Below are positions 1-12,540 of a stretch of DNA of 64,000 nucleotides, piece after piece. Numbering within the stretch: position 1 is the stretch's first letter; each line of letters starts with the position of its first letter. Both the position numbers and the translations under genes were made by a program. The stretch covers positions 1 through 64,000 of the forward strand of contig JASANH010001480.1 in NCBI GenBank assembly GCA_030248295.1. The letters are read 5' to 3'. The notes under the pieces are model-generated. The model did not search any database and was not told where the DNA came from. It saw only the letters and a list, made by a program, of their open reading frames with translations. This DNA comes from Mesodorylaimus sp. YZB2_4. Lineage: Eukaryota; Nematoda; Enoplea; Dorylaimida; Dorylaimidae.

Positions 1-551
1 TCGGCATCATTTACGTGCCAGGGGAACGTGTGGGACTGAGGTGCCGAATTTTGATATTTCAATCCAAAACAGGATTAGAGAAATGGTCTCGAAGAAATCC
101 TCTAGAAATAGTGTGATTCAAGATTTACAAAAGACCTCCTCCACTGGCCAGGAGGCTAATTTAATTTAGAAATGTGAACGACCCAGCTGAGCTGAGATGA
201 CCGCAAGCCGCAAACTGAGCCAACCGAGGCATGCAATGTGAACGCACGTCAGCTCGGCTGGCTCGGTTAGCTCGGCAGCCGATCAGCCGAGGTGCAATGT
301 GGACGCCGCTTATCTCAGTCCTCTCAAGAGGACACGGGGGAGCTAACCAGCGCCTGAAGCTAGATAGTGCTGATTTGAGAGAAAAAGGGGATTTTCTCAA
401 TACTACGCAACATCTTATCAGGCTCTAGTAGGAAAAGCGCAAAAAATTTTAGTTGCTGACCCAGCTTTCAGATCAGTCGATGCTGGTATATGTCAGCTAG
501 GAAGAAATCTGCCCCCGGGTCACCTCGCACTTCCAGTGGAGTTCTCTTCAG
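1..551 (+). other. Intronic sequence upstream of the TM9SF1 last exon
   Basis: I see no convincing coding sequence here. The stretch ends in a pyrimidine-rich acceptor (CTCTTCAG ending at 551), so it is best read as the last intron of the TM9SF1-like gene whose earlier exons lie before the window. A near-palindromic patch of GCTCGG/CCGAGC words at about 185-290 is the only visible structure. Confidence 0.5.
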
Positions 552-753
552 GTCGACGGGTGTGTTTGTGTTTGCCTATTCGGTGTTCTACTACTGGAAG
601 CGGTCGGAAATGACGGGCACCCTGCAGACCATCGAATTCTTCGGTTATGTCGGCCTAATCTGCTATGGATTTTTCCTATGTCTGGCCACGGTGGCGTTTT
701 TCGCTTCGGATCGTTTCGTTCGTTTTCTGTACGCCAGTGTCAAGACTGATTGA
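552..753 (+). CDS. TM9SF1: TM9SF1-like nonaspanin, C-terminal exon (5'-partial)
   Basis: This is the last exon of a transmembrane-9 superfamily protein, a nine-membrane-span protein of endosomes and Golgi. The exon encodes about 66 residues with the family's last two membrane segments: FVFAYSVFYY, a short linker with GTLQTIEFFGY, then GLICYGFFLCLATVAFFAS. It ends in FVRFLYASVKTD and a stop. The FVR-x(2)-YxxxKxD ending is a hallmark of all TM9SF proteins, and the GxxQTxEFFGY linker resembles TM9SF1 more than TM9SF2, 3 or 4. The start is set by the acceptor at 550-551; the exon opens inside a codon, so the upstream ATG at 490 is intronic. No canonical AATAAA is obvious downstream. Identification rests on recognised family residues, and upstream exons are outside the window. 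Confidence 0.88.
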
Positions 754-987
754 AGACTATGGGCGTAGGATTTCGTGATTTGGGTGTGTATTTATTGTTG
801 AGAGCATAAATGTGTGTGATTTGGTTCAGGTAGGCTAGTTGCTGTTGCGTTTGTTGGGCAGTAAAATGTGTTCTAGTGTTCTGTGACTGGCTGCCCGATG
901 GGATTCATGCCCGTGTGCTTGGCTGATGATGGTTGATGGCTGTTGGTTTAGCTTGTATATTCAGGCTTGTATGGCGTGTTTGTGAGA

Positions 988-3547
988 ATGTCGTACGGTG
1001 TGTCCGCCTTGGTGGCCCTGGCCCTATCCTATGCGCTCTACATTCCCTTGCCTGCCGAGAATGCCCTCGATCGAGTCAAAGTTCAGTTGTGCGAGATTGG
1101 AATGCGGATTATGTATTTTTATCCGGTAAGTTATGGATTTCCCGTCAATGTGACTAGTGTGCAGGGTCTGTCCGGGAATGGCCCGTCACCCGCGCAGTGG
1201 TCTGAAATCGCTTCATTAGAAAAGATGACTGCATTTTCAGACGAATGCCCTGAAGTGGTTGGGCGTGCAGTGGCAAGTGTGGTGGGCTCGCATGTCAGTA
1301 GGATCGCTGGTTCGACTCCTGCGGTATAAGTTGTGGATATCGGCCGATGATGGCGTGCAGGTGAGTCTGAGTGAGTGCACGGCCAGGCCAGGCCAGGCGT
1401 CCTCGGGTTGAATAGCTTGCGGATGGTAGCCCATGACTGTACGTACTCTAAATGAGAGTAATTCGCCCCTGCCATCCCGAGCTCTCCTTCAGGACGCCTG
1501 GCCCACATGAGACCGAATCTGACTGAGATGATGCAACTTATTCACAATGAGTCATCAAACTGATGATTGCCTAATCTTCTCTCTGATCCTTATTTGATGG
1601 TTGTATAGGATTCTGGCGAAGTAAATGGTGTGTTTTCGAAGGCTGTGTTTGTGTTTCTAGATATCGGAGGCCATTTTCGACGGAGTGCCAGTGCTGGTCT
1701 ACGAGCCGAAAGTGAGGCGTTCGAGTGGTGCTCTGGTTTTGATACATGGTGGAGGGTTCGTTTTGCTGGACGCCGACAGTTACACGCAATTGGCACGATA
1801 CATAGCGTCCGAGGCTGGACTCGTGGTTTTCAACATTGAGTAAGTGGGGGATGTGCGAGGTCTAGTTTAGTTGATATATTGGGCACCCAGACTTGTTTGC
1901 TCAGGTTAATGTCATTCCTGTTGCAGCTATCGGACAGCCCCAGAGCACACGTTTCCGGCTGCCTTGGACGACTGTGAGCGCGTTGTATCGCATCTGCTGA
2001 CCACGGCTTATGGTCAGTACTCGGTGGACCCTGGGCGCGTGGCGATCATGGGCGACAGTGCGGGTGGCAATCTGGCGGCAGGCTCCGTCTTCCGATTGAT
2101 CGATAAGAACAAGGCGCGACCCAAAGTGCAAGTGCTGTTGTATCCGCTGGTGCAGTTCATCGATTTCCAAACACCCAGCTACCTCGAGGCCAACATTCTT
2201 TACGGCGGCAGTGCCTTGGCAGATCCGGAGAGCATCGCCAGGTGAGGAAGAAAATGTTCCCCCGTCACTGCCAATAACGGGTGCCTGTGTGCTCAATTTT
2301 AGTTCAGAGCGTTAAAAACCTAAAATAGTCTGCATTTCTGGCTTTTGTGTCCAAAAAACCTTAAGCTTCTTCACTTTATTTGCGTTTGCGTCGCACTCGG
2401 TTTGGATCGAATGCATGGAATCATTGATTTATGGATTCCATGGTTTGACTCCACATGTAAAGATAATACCTGAAACAGTCTAAATTTTTCCTTTTTTCTG
2501 CTAAAGTTTTTGGTACAGTATTTTTTCCTTGTTAGGAACCTTGGAAAAGCCTAATTTTCAATTGTTGAAAGTCAGTAGGAACCTTGATGACAGTCGAGAA
2601 AGAGGGAAAAGACTGATGGCAGTTGAATGTACAGTAGAGGTGGCACTAGTCCAGGCTGGGCACACTTCTACTTCATAGTTTTCAAATGTGAAATAACAAG
2701 TAGCTGATGAGTGCGATTCTGGTTGGTAGCCAGGACAGCCCCGCCTTAAGCTCAGCCTTTCTTAATTCCAAAGTGACGAGATAAAACTTATTGTTCCCGT
2801 CAGTAGCCGCTTGAAATCATCTTTTTGAATGTTGATCACTGGAAAGTTGGGTGGATTGCTTACTTTATTGGAGCACGCACGTGATATCCTCATTGTCCAA
2901 AGTCTCTTCTAGACATACTTGTCGAATGCCAGCTAGCACCTTCCTGAAAATTGTAATTGAAGCTTAGGCCTCGCTCGAGTGCGAGTTCACCTTTTAATCT
3001 GGTTTTCAATTTCAGGTGGGCCGCTCTATATTTCGGTCTGACTGGGTCGGAAGCCATGGATTTTCTTCAGAATGCTCACGTTCGCAAGGAATCGATCTTA
3101 CGTCGAGTCCCGCATATTCTGAAGGACATGAGGTACAGCGACCTGCCATTCAATTTCAGCCAGCAGGAGATCTACGACAAGTGCGCGGCCGAGTGTCACG
3201 CCGAGGAGGACCACGATTACTCCAAGGTGCATCCGTCGAGGTGGGCTCAAGGTGAACAGACTGGTTTGCAGAGCACCCTTGCCGATATCCTATTCGACCC
3301 CGACCTGTCGCCTATGATGCGGGAAGATGTGTCGCGGTCACCCAAGACGCTGCTGGTCACTTGCCAGTACGACCCACTCAGGGACGAGGGCTACTGGTAC
3401 ATGAGGCGGTTGGAGAAGGCCGGGGTCGACGTCGTCTGGAAACACTACGACCACGCCTTCCACGCCATCATCAACCTGCACGGCGAACTGCAATTGGCCG
3501 AGCGAATGGTCGATCACGTGGTGCAATTTTTAATGGAAAATTTGTAA
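988..3547 (+). CDS. Arylacetamide deacetylase / neutral cholesterol ester hydrolase-like membrane esterase (four exons)
   Basis: Predicted exons are 988-1125, 1661-1839, 1927-2241 and 3016-3547, all with GT-AG borders and compatible phases, giving 387 residues (human family members are about 400). Residues 4-20 form an N-terminal hydrophobic anchor, as expected for a type II membrane protein of the endoplasmic reticulum. The alpha/beta-hydrolase active site is complete: oxyanion motif HGGGF at 75-79, DYRTAPEH at about 106-113, nucleophile elbow GDSAGG with Ser150, acid Asp330 in YDPLRDEG, and base His360 in HAFHA. The family hydrolyses acyl-ester or acetyl-amide bonds of lipids and xenobiotics. 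I chose the ATG at 988 because upstream in-frame codons lack an ATG. It lies only 234 bp after the TM9SF1 stop. Introns are 535, 87 and 774 bp. AADAC and NCEH1 cannot be separated by eye. Confidence 0.92.
1261..1325 (+). repeat. tRNA-like A/B-box fragment in intron 1 of the esterase gene
   Basis: An A-box-like TGGCAAGTGTGG (1271-1282) is followed 26 bases later by a perfect B-box, GGTTCGACTCC (1309-1319). This is the spacing of an RNA polymerase III internal promoter. No full cloverleaf with a 7-bp acceptor stem can be drawn, so this is more likely a tRNA-derived SINE head or a decayed tRNA gene than a working tRNA. Confidence 0.4.
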
Positions 3548-6340
3548 TTTGTAAGCCTAGTTTTGTGAAGGATGAGTTCGATCTGATTTCATGAATGTCT
3601 TATTCCAGTTGGACCAACAAACAACTTTTATGCCTTGGGTCGCGCGATCTCATTTTTATTTAGTATTATGCTTCAGAGTGTTCCAATAATCACTCGTATG
3701 CAAATGTGCATGCCCTGGTGACTGGAGTCAGAGTGTGATTTTATGATTTTTTCTGTGCTCGCGAAAAGAATTTATATGCTGGCGAGCAGTTTTAGTGCGT
3801 GCTGTCGATTTGGTGCGGTGTCAGTTGTCTGCATTGACTGCATGTCCGGCTGTTTTCAGTGGACATATTCGTGGTGTAGTGTGTGATTTTGGGACGATAA
3901 ACGGTCAGGGTATCGAAATACAAATTGCCCTGATGATCGAGTCTCCGACATGAAGCGCAGTTGGGCTTTAGTTTTGGGCGATCTAAAATATTGCTGGGAA
4001 AGTGGAAGCGAAAAATATTGCTAAGAAACTACTGATGGGAATTTCTTTGCAAAGGTGAGAAGTGTACCTTACAAGAAATCCTCCCTACGAATCATGCGAA
4101 GGGATGAGGGTACTGGCACGGCTCCACTGTGCGCAGTCATGGCTGCAGGTGCTAGTTTTCTTTCACATCGAAAACACGTGAACATGTCTCGCCCACGCGC
4201 AGCTCGCAGGTGCCAGGTCAGTTTGCATTATAGGATGTTTGTGCTTCGAAGAATGCAAAATCCTGTCTAGCCTCTCTACATGCAATGCTGCTTGCCTGAA
4301 TTTGCATTGTGTTACTTCGGTATTGATTCATTTTCAAATTGTCTTCTTTTGCAAAATCACGGATTGAAGAGGAAGAGTCTGGCGCACGATTGAAATTATT
4401 GTCTGGTGTAGTTTTCCATGGAATGATCTTCGTTTTCGTCACGGCAAATCAAGTCAAGTCTATTTGTATCAAATAAAATGGAAAACGAGAAACAGCAGGA
4501 ATAGTACCCACCATTGCCAGCTACTGTTTCTAATCAATCTGCAACAAAAAAAGTTGCTGCAGTAACAAAATTCATGCGAAGAGAGAAAAAAGGTGATTAT
4601 CAACCACACTCAGTCAAACTCACAATGACCTATTGAGCTCTAAGAGGAAGAAGCTGAACCAGCGAACCTAGCACAGGCTAGTTCGAAGAGCAGGTTTCCT
4701 TTTTCTTCTACGGCTATAGACATGCCAGATGCAACGCCTTCGCTGCCGATTCGCTGCAGAAGGAGAACGTTGCGCAGTGCTGCACAAAGAACACTTTCCT
4801 ACTGTAGATATCTTCATTGAGTGCATGGGCGAATTTATACTGTAGCATTCTGTCTGGCTCGTGTTCACGTAAACTTGCAGATACGAGATGATCTGTTGAT
4901 TCAAAGCAACAGGCTATCTAGTTTGGTTCGAGAGAAACGAGACAGCCCAGCAATTTTCTGTTTATTACTTGTTGAGTAACTTAATAGCCCACTCAGGGAG
5001 CATTGGAGGATAATCAACGTGAAACTTTTTCTGTAATTTTCATGGAAAGTGCGCATCAACGTCAAAAAAAGAAGGAGATTCATGCTCATGACTACTGTAT
5101 CTCATCATCAGTTTTCGGGCTTCGTTTGCAATAAAAGATAAAATTTCCATTGTAGCAACTGTGCGAATAATTATCTAGTTCACTTAGACCTTACATTCAA
5201 TGCAAAGTAAGTCAACAACATTGCATGCAGTTCGCCAACTAACACCCGATGGTCACCATAGAAAAGTCCAGAACATTCACTGAGAATGCCTACTTTTTTA
5301 TTTCCTTTTAAAGTTCATGTGAAAATTGTCTTTGTGGACCCAACCACGTGCTTTGTTGTCAGTTCTGTTCGCCAGGGTGCTATTGCGGAAAACGAAGAAG
5401 CCCTAATCGTAATATGTATAAGTGTGAAGCAGCAAGTCTGAGGTCCTGGCGACGTATGGGCATGCTCGGTCACTGACATCTTATCATTGACACATGTGTC
5501 AGCGCATTGTATTCGATCAGTACAGCATGTGCAACAAGTCCTTGCCCCTCACAGCGCTAGTTGTCGAGTTGTGCCCCACATGTATTCTCTTCAGTTAGTC
5601 CACGAGCACGTGTGTCTTTTGTAGAATCAAATATGCTTACTTTGTATCAGAGTGGCATCACTCGCTGCCACGCTTGCTTGATCCACACAAGGGATCACGA
5701 CGAGAGGATTTCACACGCAGTGCAACACGCACAGATGCATTTCGATGCCAGTGTCTGCTGCTGTTTGAAATACTCTGCAGATTATTCCATACGCGGTGTA
5801 ATGTAAAGTATGATAAGGTATGATCTGCATGCTACAGCACGGAAAACCAGATATCGCCTCTTCTCATTTCGTACACTAACAATTTTATTTCCACGCTCAT
5901 TTCCCATGCCGACGACCGCCGACAAACACTAGTGAAACCCACCCAGTATTTTGCCACCAGATTACTTGCTTGACTTTTCACCCGATAGCAGCTGTTGCTC
6001 CTCTCCTCAAACTCGAGGTATTGGACATTCCCATATGGGCACCCACCGACCCCTTGACCTCCCTTCACTATTATATTTTCCATTAGCCGAAAATTCATGA
6101 AGTGAAGCTGGGAAAGGTAGTACATGATTAGAGGCTCAGCTCCTATCGTAAGTTCACAAGTTCTGTAGTCTGTCCAATTGCATACAGTATTGAACAGTGA
6201 TATGCGAGTTTGGGTGCGAAAATTATAACCACGGCGATTTGAAGCAAGTGTACGTAATTTATTATGTATTGTCATCATAGTTAACTGCTCATGATCGAGT
6301 TAGCTTCATCGTTATGACTCGGACATAAAGGAATCATCCG
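3548..6340. other. Gene-less stretch
   Basis: After the esterase stop I find no frame with recognisable protein motifs, no LTR pair and no obvious tandem repeat. One 148-codon open frame on the minus strand (5832-6278) has no family signature and no splice-consistent neighbours. Composition is AT-rich with scattered TG-rich patches. Confidence 0.5.
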
Positions 6341-6343
6341 TAT

Positions 6344-6959
6344 ATGTTGGGCCGACAAGCGTGGATGAGACTGAATCGGTATGTCGGTGCAAGGCCTGGT
6401 GAGTAGCGCCTGACGCCCCCAGCAACATAAATGAGGCTAGTTTTCATGGTCTACTTATCAACCCTTAAACCGCGAGTAAATGTGACCAGCCAGTGTGGAA
6501 GGGGTATATAAGATCTAGTTGTGTGTGCCATGATAATGATATCTGTGTCTTGTGCACTGATTGCTAAATTTGCCTGTTAGGCCTAAGTCAAAGGTACAAA
6601 TTATTCTGACTGGTGTAACCCGCACCTCTCTGTGCAAGTGGTGCCTCCACCCTCATCCGCATGGCACGTGTGTTTCCAGCACGTGTCAGTACTTCCTCGT
6701 GTTCAGCCCTCCCGGCACAGGGTCAGATTTAGCCAGATCAAACCGGTATCTCTTCATACTGGTTTTAGGCCGTCAGCCCACCTGACACGGTGTGGTCCTC
6801 AAGTCCTCAGTTCACGTTGGTGATTTCGTCTAGTACGGCCGTGTCAGGCTACTAGGTTCGGCTTCCCTACTCTCGTGTACTATTCCTGCTCGTGTATTTG
6901 TGTTCGACCGATCTGTCGTGGAGGTGTATGCTAGTCGGCATAGTAAACCCTGTACGTTA
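6344..6959 (+). other. LTR/leader-like region upstream of gag (family A)
   Basis: The stretch begins TGTTGGG and contains a TATA box (TATATAAG, 6505-6512). It ends in a sequence (CATAGTAAACCCTGTACGTTA at about 6939-6959) that resembles the 3' part of the LTR at 41500-41752 (GAGTAGTAAACCTTCTCTG). A gag reading frame follows on the same strand. I cannot find a second copy in the window, so LTR borders are approximate and the call is tentative. Confidence 0.3.
6505..6512 (+). promoter_or_regulatory. TATA box of a candidate LTR promoter
   Basis: TATATAAG in a GC-richer context, placed about 450 bp before the presumed LTR end and upstream of the gag frame. Position fits a retrotransposon promoter; no other proof. 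Confidence 0.35.
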
Positions 6960-7565
6960 CTATTGTCCGGCTATTGACACTGCGCAGTAAGTGATTCGTA
7001 CCTTCAGAGACCCGTGTAGGCTCCCCCACCCGTGCAGGGAGTGGAAGTCACATTGGCGTCGCGAACACACTGCGTCCAGGTGCTCATCCGACTCCACGAT
7101 TCGTTTGGTACGACACGAATAACGAGCCTTTCTGCTCACTTCATCGATTTTCGATAATTTTCGCATATTTTGCCCCTCTTCCTCAACGTAGCAGATTCAC
7201 GTGTTCAGCCTCGTCCTGATCACGGTCACCCGCCGTTTCGTTCATCTGGCTGTCGGTCCGATCTCCTGTGGTACGGCTGAGCTCACCTCACAGTTGCTCC
7301 CGAAGCAGATGTCACGCGTGTGCGGTGTTTAGAATCGCCCCTGATAATTGTGTCTTGGTGAGTGACGTCTCCCTCGACTTTACCAGGTTTATTGATTTCG
7401 CCTTGCGTTTATTTTCGTGCCATTGTTTCCCGTCTACAACGCTCGTTCTGGACACGCATACCCCTGCCTGTCTGCCTTGCGAAGTCGACGTGCGCCTTAA
7501 AACGTGTTTGTTTTGATTGCGTTCTCGGCTCTTTTTATTCAGCAGACATGCCGCGTAGTACTGGT

Positions 7566-7577
7566 CCCCCCCCCCCC
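7566..7577 (+). repeat. Poly(C) run, 12 nt
   Basis: Uninterrupted C homopolymer between the presumed leader and gag. One of seven such runs in the window. Confidence 0.95.
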
Positions 7578-8660
7578 CAGTACGTATCGACGTCCTGCTA
7601 CTAAGAAGTCAAAGTCACTAATTATTCGACCATCCGTGCACGACGTCGTCGAACACGTTAGCTCGTCATCCTTGCATACGAAATCGAGAAGCGAACAGTC
7701 GCTCGTAAAGTATTACAGCTGCTAGTGACAACCCGTTTGCCCCTTCAGGCCTTGCCAGAACGCCTCCACGGACGACTTCTGTGGCTCGCTCAACATCCCA
7801 TGCGACAACGAATGGCCATGTCCTTCCCGACAAAACGGCCTCGCCTGCAGTCGCTAATCCGCTTTCTACATCTGCGCCTACAAGCCAAATCGTAATATCG
7901 CCCGTCTCTGCTACACGGACTATTTTAGTCACAACACCGAATGGTAGCACCGAGTGCCCTGCCGGCACCTCTTCCAACCAAGACGAACGGCTTGACATCT
8001 ACGCGACTAGTGGCGATCTTCCACCCGCGCCACAGAATCTATTCGCCAACACACATTCGAACGACAATGATGATTTCGCATGGGATCACTCCGATCTGGG
8101 CAGCAATGCCATCAATCGCCCGTCGGTTGCCTTTGGGCTAGGTTTTGGCCATCATCCTTATTCTATGTATGGTTCTATGCCTAATGTGTCCTATGCATCA
8201 TCGTTCACTGTTGTTTCGTCTAGTAATATTCCAGACCTTACTAAGCCCCCCTCCGGCTTTCACTTCTGCACAACCTACCGTAGTGCAACCAACGTCTAAG
8301 CCGGCTGTCACTTTCGCTGCTGGTACTGCTGCCAGTCAGCACTCTGATACCGAGCCGCCGCCTGGTGCGACTCGCGGTGGCCAATCTGGCGTCAACACAG
8401 GATACACACGATGTAACGGCTCTCGACATTATTCGATGCTCCAACATTCGCACGGTCAAGCGTTGGGCTGGCCTGGCCGGTTGGTTCAGCGTCTGGCCGC
8501 ACCACTTCCTCGATCGTATGAGTAAAGATCCACCAGCGTATCTTTTTGTCTTTAGACGCGAACTGTTTTTGTACTGTCTGTTACATTACGGTTTCCGTTA
8601 TAAACGCCTTTCTCCAGATCTATCCATCAGAACGAACTGGTCCTGCCCGAACTAGGTACG

Positions 8661-10055
8661 ATGCGAGATGCAGCATTCGAATTTTTCGATGTCGCCAAGA
8701 AGGCAGCATCGATCGCCAAGTTTCGCCAGCTGCTACTCGAATCGCTTCGTGACGATGCGATCTCTTTCATCTGGGATCCGGTCCAGCATTGGTAGTCGGC
8801 ATATCGTGAGCTGCCTGCCAATGATCCACCTTCTCCTAGTTCCCAGCCGCAGCCCGCGAAGCCTACCACTTCTTTCATCATTGTGCCGAACCCGAAGCAA
8901 ACCAACACCTTCCGTTTGCGTCCGGCTGGTGCCCACAAGCACCCCGACAACGAATTTTATGGGCTCGACACTAATCCTAACGTCGGAACGTTCTACCATC
9001 CAGGCAATACCATCGTTAATCAAACAGCGCGTGGTATCAACACGCCTCGACCGCTGCCTCCGGCTCAACATCCGACTGACACACAAGTGACCTTTTCAGC
9101 TCAAGGGACATTTCCGTCAACAACAGGATTCCAACCGAATCCTCCTTATACCTTTACAGGTCACGATCGACAAGCCCCGCCTCGCAGCGATGGCCCACCT
9201 CGAAGTGGTGGCCCTCCAGGCGACAATGACCCTCCTGGCGATGGCGATAAGAAACACGGCAAAAGAGACGATCGATCACGCAAGAAGAAACCCAACCCGC
9301 CGAAAAGGAAGAATCGTCCACGAAAGAGCGATTTCGATGTGTCTTCGTGCACAGTCTCGACGAGTGAACCTGAGTCCGAACCCGGCTCAAGCCCCTCGTC
9401 GTCTCCATCATCTTCTTCGTCTACAACATCCGACTCCTCTTCCGAGTCGACATCTTCCAGCTCGACTGAAGAAGATAGTCGCCGACGAAAGAAGAAATCG
9501 AAATCGAAGCGCGAGTACAGAGGTAAGAGGACATCCCCTAAGCATGCGGAATTACCACGATTACAGCCTTTGGATTTGTTCAAAGGTGGTATTAATGGCG
9601 AATTTCACATATGGCTGAGGCAGTTTGAAAGTGCAATGTCTTCTTTCAAAGATTATGTGAAATTGCGTTATTTCGCATCATGCATGAGAGAAGATGCTGC
9701 TATAACTTGGTCACAACTTTTGAAATCCCAGACCAAGTCTTTCAAAAATGCTGTCAAAGCCATGTCCAAAACCTATGACAGGCCAGTGCACCCTGACACA
9801 CAACGACGGCTTATCCAAGCTTGTGTTCAGACTGCATCTGAGCCAGTCATGAAGTACTTGCAGCGCCTTCGAGAACTCGCTTGTGGTCTGTATTCCAATG
9901 ACGCCCAGCGTGAACAGGAAATCTCCTTCCAGTTCTCCGCTGGTCTTGCGGAACCTCTCCGTTCTGAATTAGCGAAATCCTTGCTTACCGAAAAGACCCC
10001 CCTGGTCTTTCAAGAAAGATCCAACTCGCTTGCGATTACGAGTCGCATTTCTTAG
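8661..10055 (+). pseudogene. Gypsy-like gag, family A copy 1 (broken by one stop)
   Basis: A frame opens at the ATG at 8661 and runs to 10055 with one TAG at 8793-8795. The middle (about 9190-9530) is a low-complexity Pro/Lys/Arg then Ser/Glu-rich stretch. The last third (about 9550-10050) is a typical retrotransposon gag core, with FKGGINGEFHIWLRQFE, YFASCMREDAAITWSQL and a C-terminal helix-rich part containing AEPLRSELAKSLL. Frames 7500-8650 upstream are Pro/Ser/Thr-rich and probably the frameshifted gag N-terminus. A second, more decayed copy of the same gag lies on the minus strand at 46930-48545 with the matching FKGG-NGEF-IWLRQFE and YFASCM-DDAAITWSQL motifs. Gag would form the capsid of the retrotransposon particle; here it is not translatable in full. 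Confidence 0.75.
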
Positions 10056-10600
10056 CGAACAAACCATCGACATCGACCTCGACAACTGCGGTTACAGCGA
10101 GCTTATCCGCTAAGGTCTTCGCTATGTCTTCTCTTAACGCAGACTACCGAGACGATCAGGTTGGTGACGACTACGACCAAGAATACGCCGACGACATTGA
10201 ACCAAATTACAGCAACACTGTATTCCACACATCGTTCCGTGGTTCGTCCAGTCCATACTGTGGTCGTTATCCCCGACCTGGTTCCCATGGCCAACGAGGT
10301 AATCAACGATCTTTTCGAGGTAACAATCAGTCTCGCCCATATGATGACTATAATCGAGGTTCGGATTGATATCTCGCCGGGGGCATAATAAATGATCGAC
10401 CCCGATCACATGCACACACTCCTACGTCTTACCTCATTCATCCCATGCAATCCAGCCCTATCACACGCGCTACACCAATGGCAATCAGCCTATCCAGACC
10501 AGACCAGACCAGTCACAAGCAGGAATATGTATGTACAACGAACGCATGGCGTGTTTCACGCCCACAACATTCCGACTTCAATTCATTTCTTCAGATCCAC
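10056..10600 (+). pseudogene. Gag C-terminal tail, family A (frameshifted, zinc-knuckle remnant)
   Basis: Downstream of the gag core, shifting frames encode Arg/Gly/Tyr/Asp-rich sequence (for example GRYPRPGSHGQRGNQRSF near 10260-10320) and then a degraded Cys/His-bearing stretch at about 10525-10600 that looks like a decayed CCHC zinc knuckle. The same kind of tail is read on the minus strand at about 46960-47550. It ends where sequence of the opposite strand becomes coding (about 10600), marking a junction between two elements. Confidence 0.45.
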
Positions 10601-12540
10601 TCCATAGCGAGCTGGTGGCTGGACATTGGCCCGCAATCCGTATCTGCCGCCCTCCTGTCCTCGCACCACTGCTGGAGCGCTCGCCTTGACTCGACCCGAC
10701 CGACCTTGACCACCCGTGGATGTTCTCTGCGCCTGCGTGGCTGTGGTCGTTGAGGGCACTTGGGCTTCTCCACTCGTCATCGGTACCGCTGGTACGGTCG
10801 GCGTCGGAGTCGTTGATGGTCCTGGCGAGCTAGAAGAGGGAATACTGGCTGTAGGGGCCTGATCTCCGCCACCCACATCCCCAGTCTCGACGTACCTTAA
10901 ACCCTCGGGACGCGGTACTTGGCCCCCCCCCCCCCCAAGCTCACATTTCTTCTGGCGGGGCTATACACTAAACGTTGTGCTTCCTCCCTTCTATTTTCTA
11001 TCTGACTGCTAGTTGTAGGTCTTCTCAGGACTTCTAACTACCTCCGACACTAGCTTAACCGGCGCCTCCTAAACATCACGAATTTCTTGCGCTGTTTCCA
11101 GGGTTCTAGGTACCGCATCAGCCTGCACTCCCCCTGGTTGAACTCCGATGTCCTCTTCGTCATCCTCAACCTCCCCAAAACCTGTAGGTAATTGCCAAGG
11201 TGCAAAGCATGGCTTTACACGATTCGTGTGCACGAGGAGTCTCGCCGCTGTGGGATCGTTCCACAATCAAATGACAAGGTTGATTGGTGTGGGTATGGCT
11301 GCCACGAGGTATGGGCCACCCCATTTCGGTTTGAACTCGCGCCAACCCCTTTCATTTCCAGCCTCAACCACACCAGATAATTTACTTCAAATTCAGGCAA
11401 AGCAGCTGTCCTATCAAAATGTTCCTTCTGCCTATGCTGCATTTCCCGCAGGTTCTGATAGATAATTTTCTTCATGATACTCAGCCTATCGATCATGTCC
11501 GCCACGTACTGAGAGTGATTCCGAGTATCCGGAGGAGTAACTCCCAACTTACCAGGCATTTTAGGCTCTCTGCCATACAGAACCGTGTAGTTAATGTCCA
11601 GTGGTCGTTTGGACATACGACCGGTACGCGAACAAGATGAACGGCAAACCTTCATCCCAATCCTGTTGTCTTTGGTTGACATAAATGGCCAACATTGTTC
11701 TAATAATCTTGTTACACCGCTCTGTCAGACCATTGCACTGGCGGTGATAACCCGAAGTGGTAGTTTTCTTTATGTCGCAGACTTTGCACACCTCTTTCAT
11801 GACCTCAGACAAAAACTGTGGTCGTTTGTCGCTGAGCAGCTGACGCTGCATGACGACAGATGACCTCACGCAAAAATGCATTCGTGACCGTAGGGGCTTC
11901 CGAATTCGGTAGGGGCACCCGACCACCGAGAGAAATAATCTGTGAACACTACGATGTACTGATTCCGCCTACGCGTGACCGGTAAGGGTCCTAGCAAGTC
12001 AACCCCAACTCGCTTCTAGGGGCCCGCAAAAGGGATAGGTTGCAAGGGTGCTCTTCCTTTCTTAGGAGCCTCCTTGAACCTAGCGCACGAGGCGCACCCT
12101 TTCACGAAATGTTCGGTATCCTTGTAATAACCATCCCAGTAGTACCAAGCTGACAACTTCGCGAATGTCTTGGCTATACCGAAATGAGCAGCAGATACGT
12201 CTCCATGACATTGCTGCAGGATCTCCAACCGCAGGTGCCTAGGGAACACAGCCTGCACGGTTGGATCTGCTGTCTCACCCCACTTGGTAATGTGCACTAA
12301 CACGCCATCACGAATGGCAAAACGAGGTTTCTCTATGAAAAACTACTTAGCCAATGCGTCATTCGGAGGTAAGATCCCATGCTCGACAGAACTTATGCGC
12401 TGATGCAACAACGGGTCTGTTCTCTGCTCTGGGGCGAACTCATTCCACTTGACCCGTTCCTCCCACTGCGCTATGTCCACTTCTGTTAATGCCACCTCTA
12501 TAGTCGGATTAATCAGCCTAGAGGCACTACGATGCACGGC
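10583..12540 (-). pseudogene. Ty3/gypsy pol 3' part: integrase and C-terminal tail
   Basis: On the minus strand, decreasing coordinates read: a frame ending at about 12343; the H2C2 zinc-binding region (12303-12016, with GCASCARFKEAPKKG); the DDE core (11926-11591) with LLSDKRPQFLSE carrying the second Asp and GYHRQCNGLTERCNK carrying the Glu; then LPFILFAYRS and the GPY/F-type ending with VHTNRVKPCFAPWQLP (about 11250-11195). A Pro/Thr-rich tail continues to 10583. Several frameshifts break it. Protease, reverse transcriptase and RNase H are missing upstream, because sequence similarity stops at about 12540. The element is a dead 3' fragment lying tail-to-tail with the + strand gag. Confidence 0.8.
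10923..10936 (+). repeat. Poly(C) run, 14 nt
   Basis: C homopolymer (G on the coding strand) inside the tail region of the minus-strand gypsy fragment. Confidence 0.95.

Noticed and set aside
490-551. ATG at 490 as start of a separate 87-residue membrane protein
   Set aside because: The conserved part is the C-terminus of a TM9SF protein and begins exactly after a splice acceptor at 551.
5832-6278. 148-codon open frame on minus
   Set aside because: No motif, no splice-consistent neighbours, and composition like surrounding non-coding DNA.
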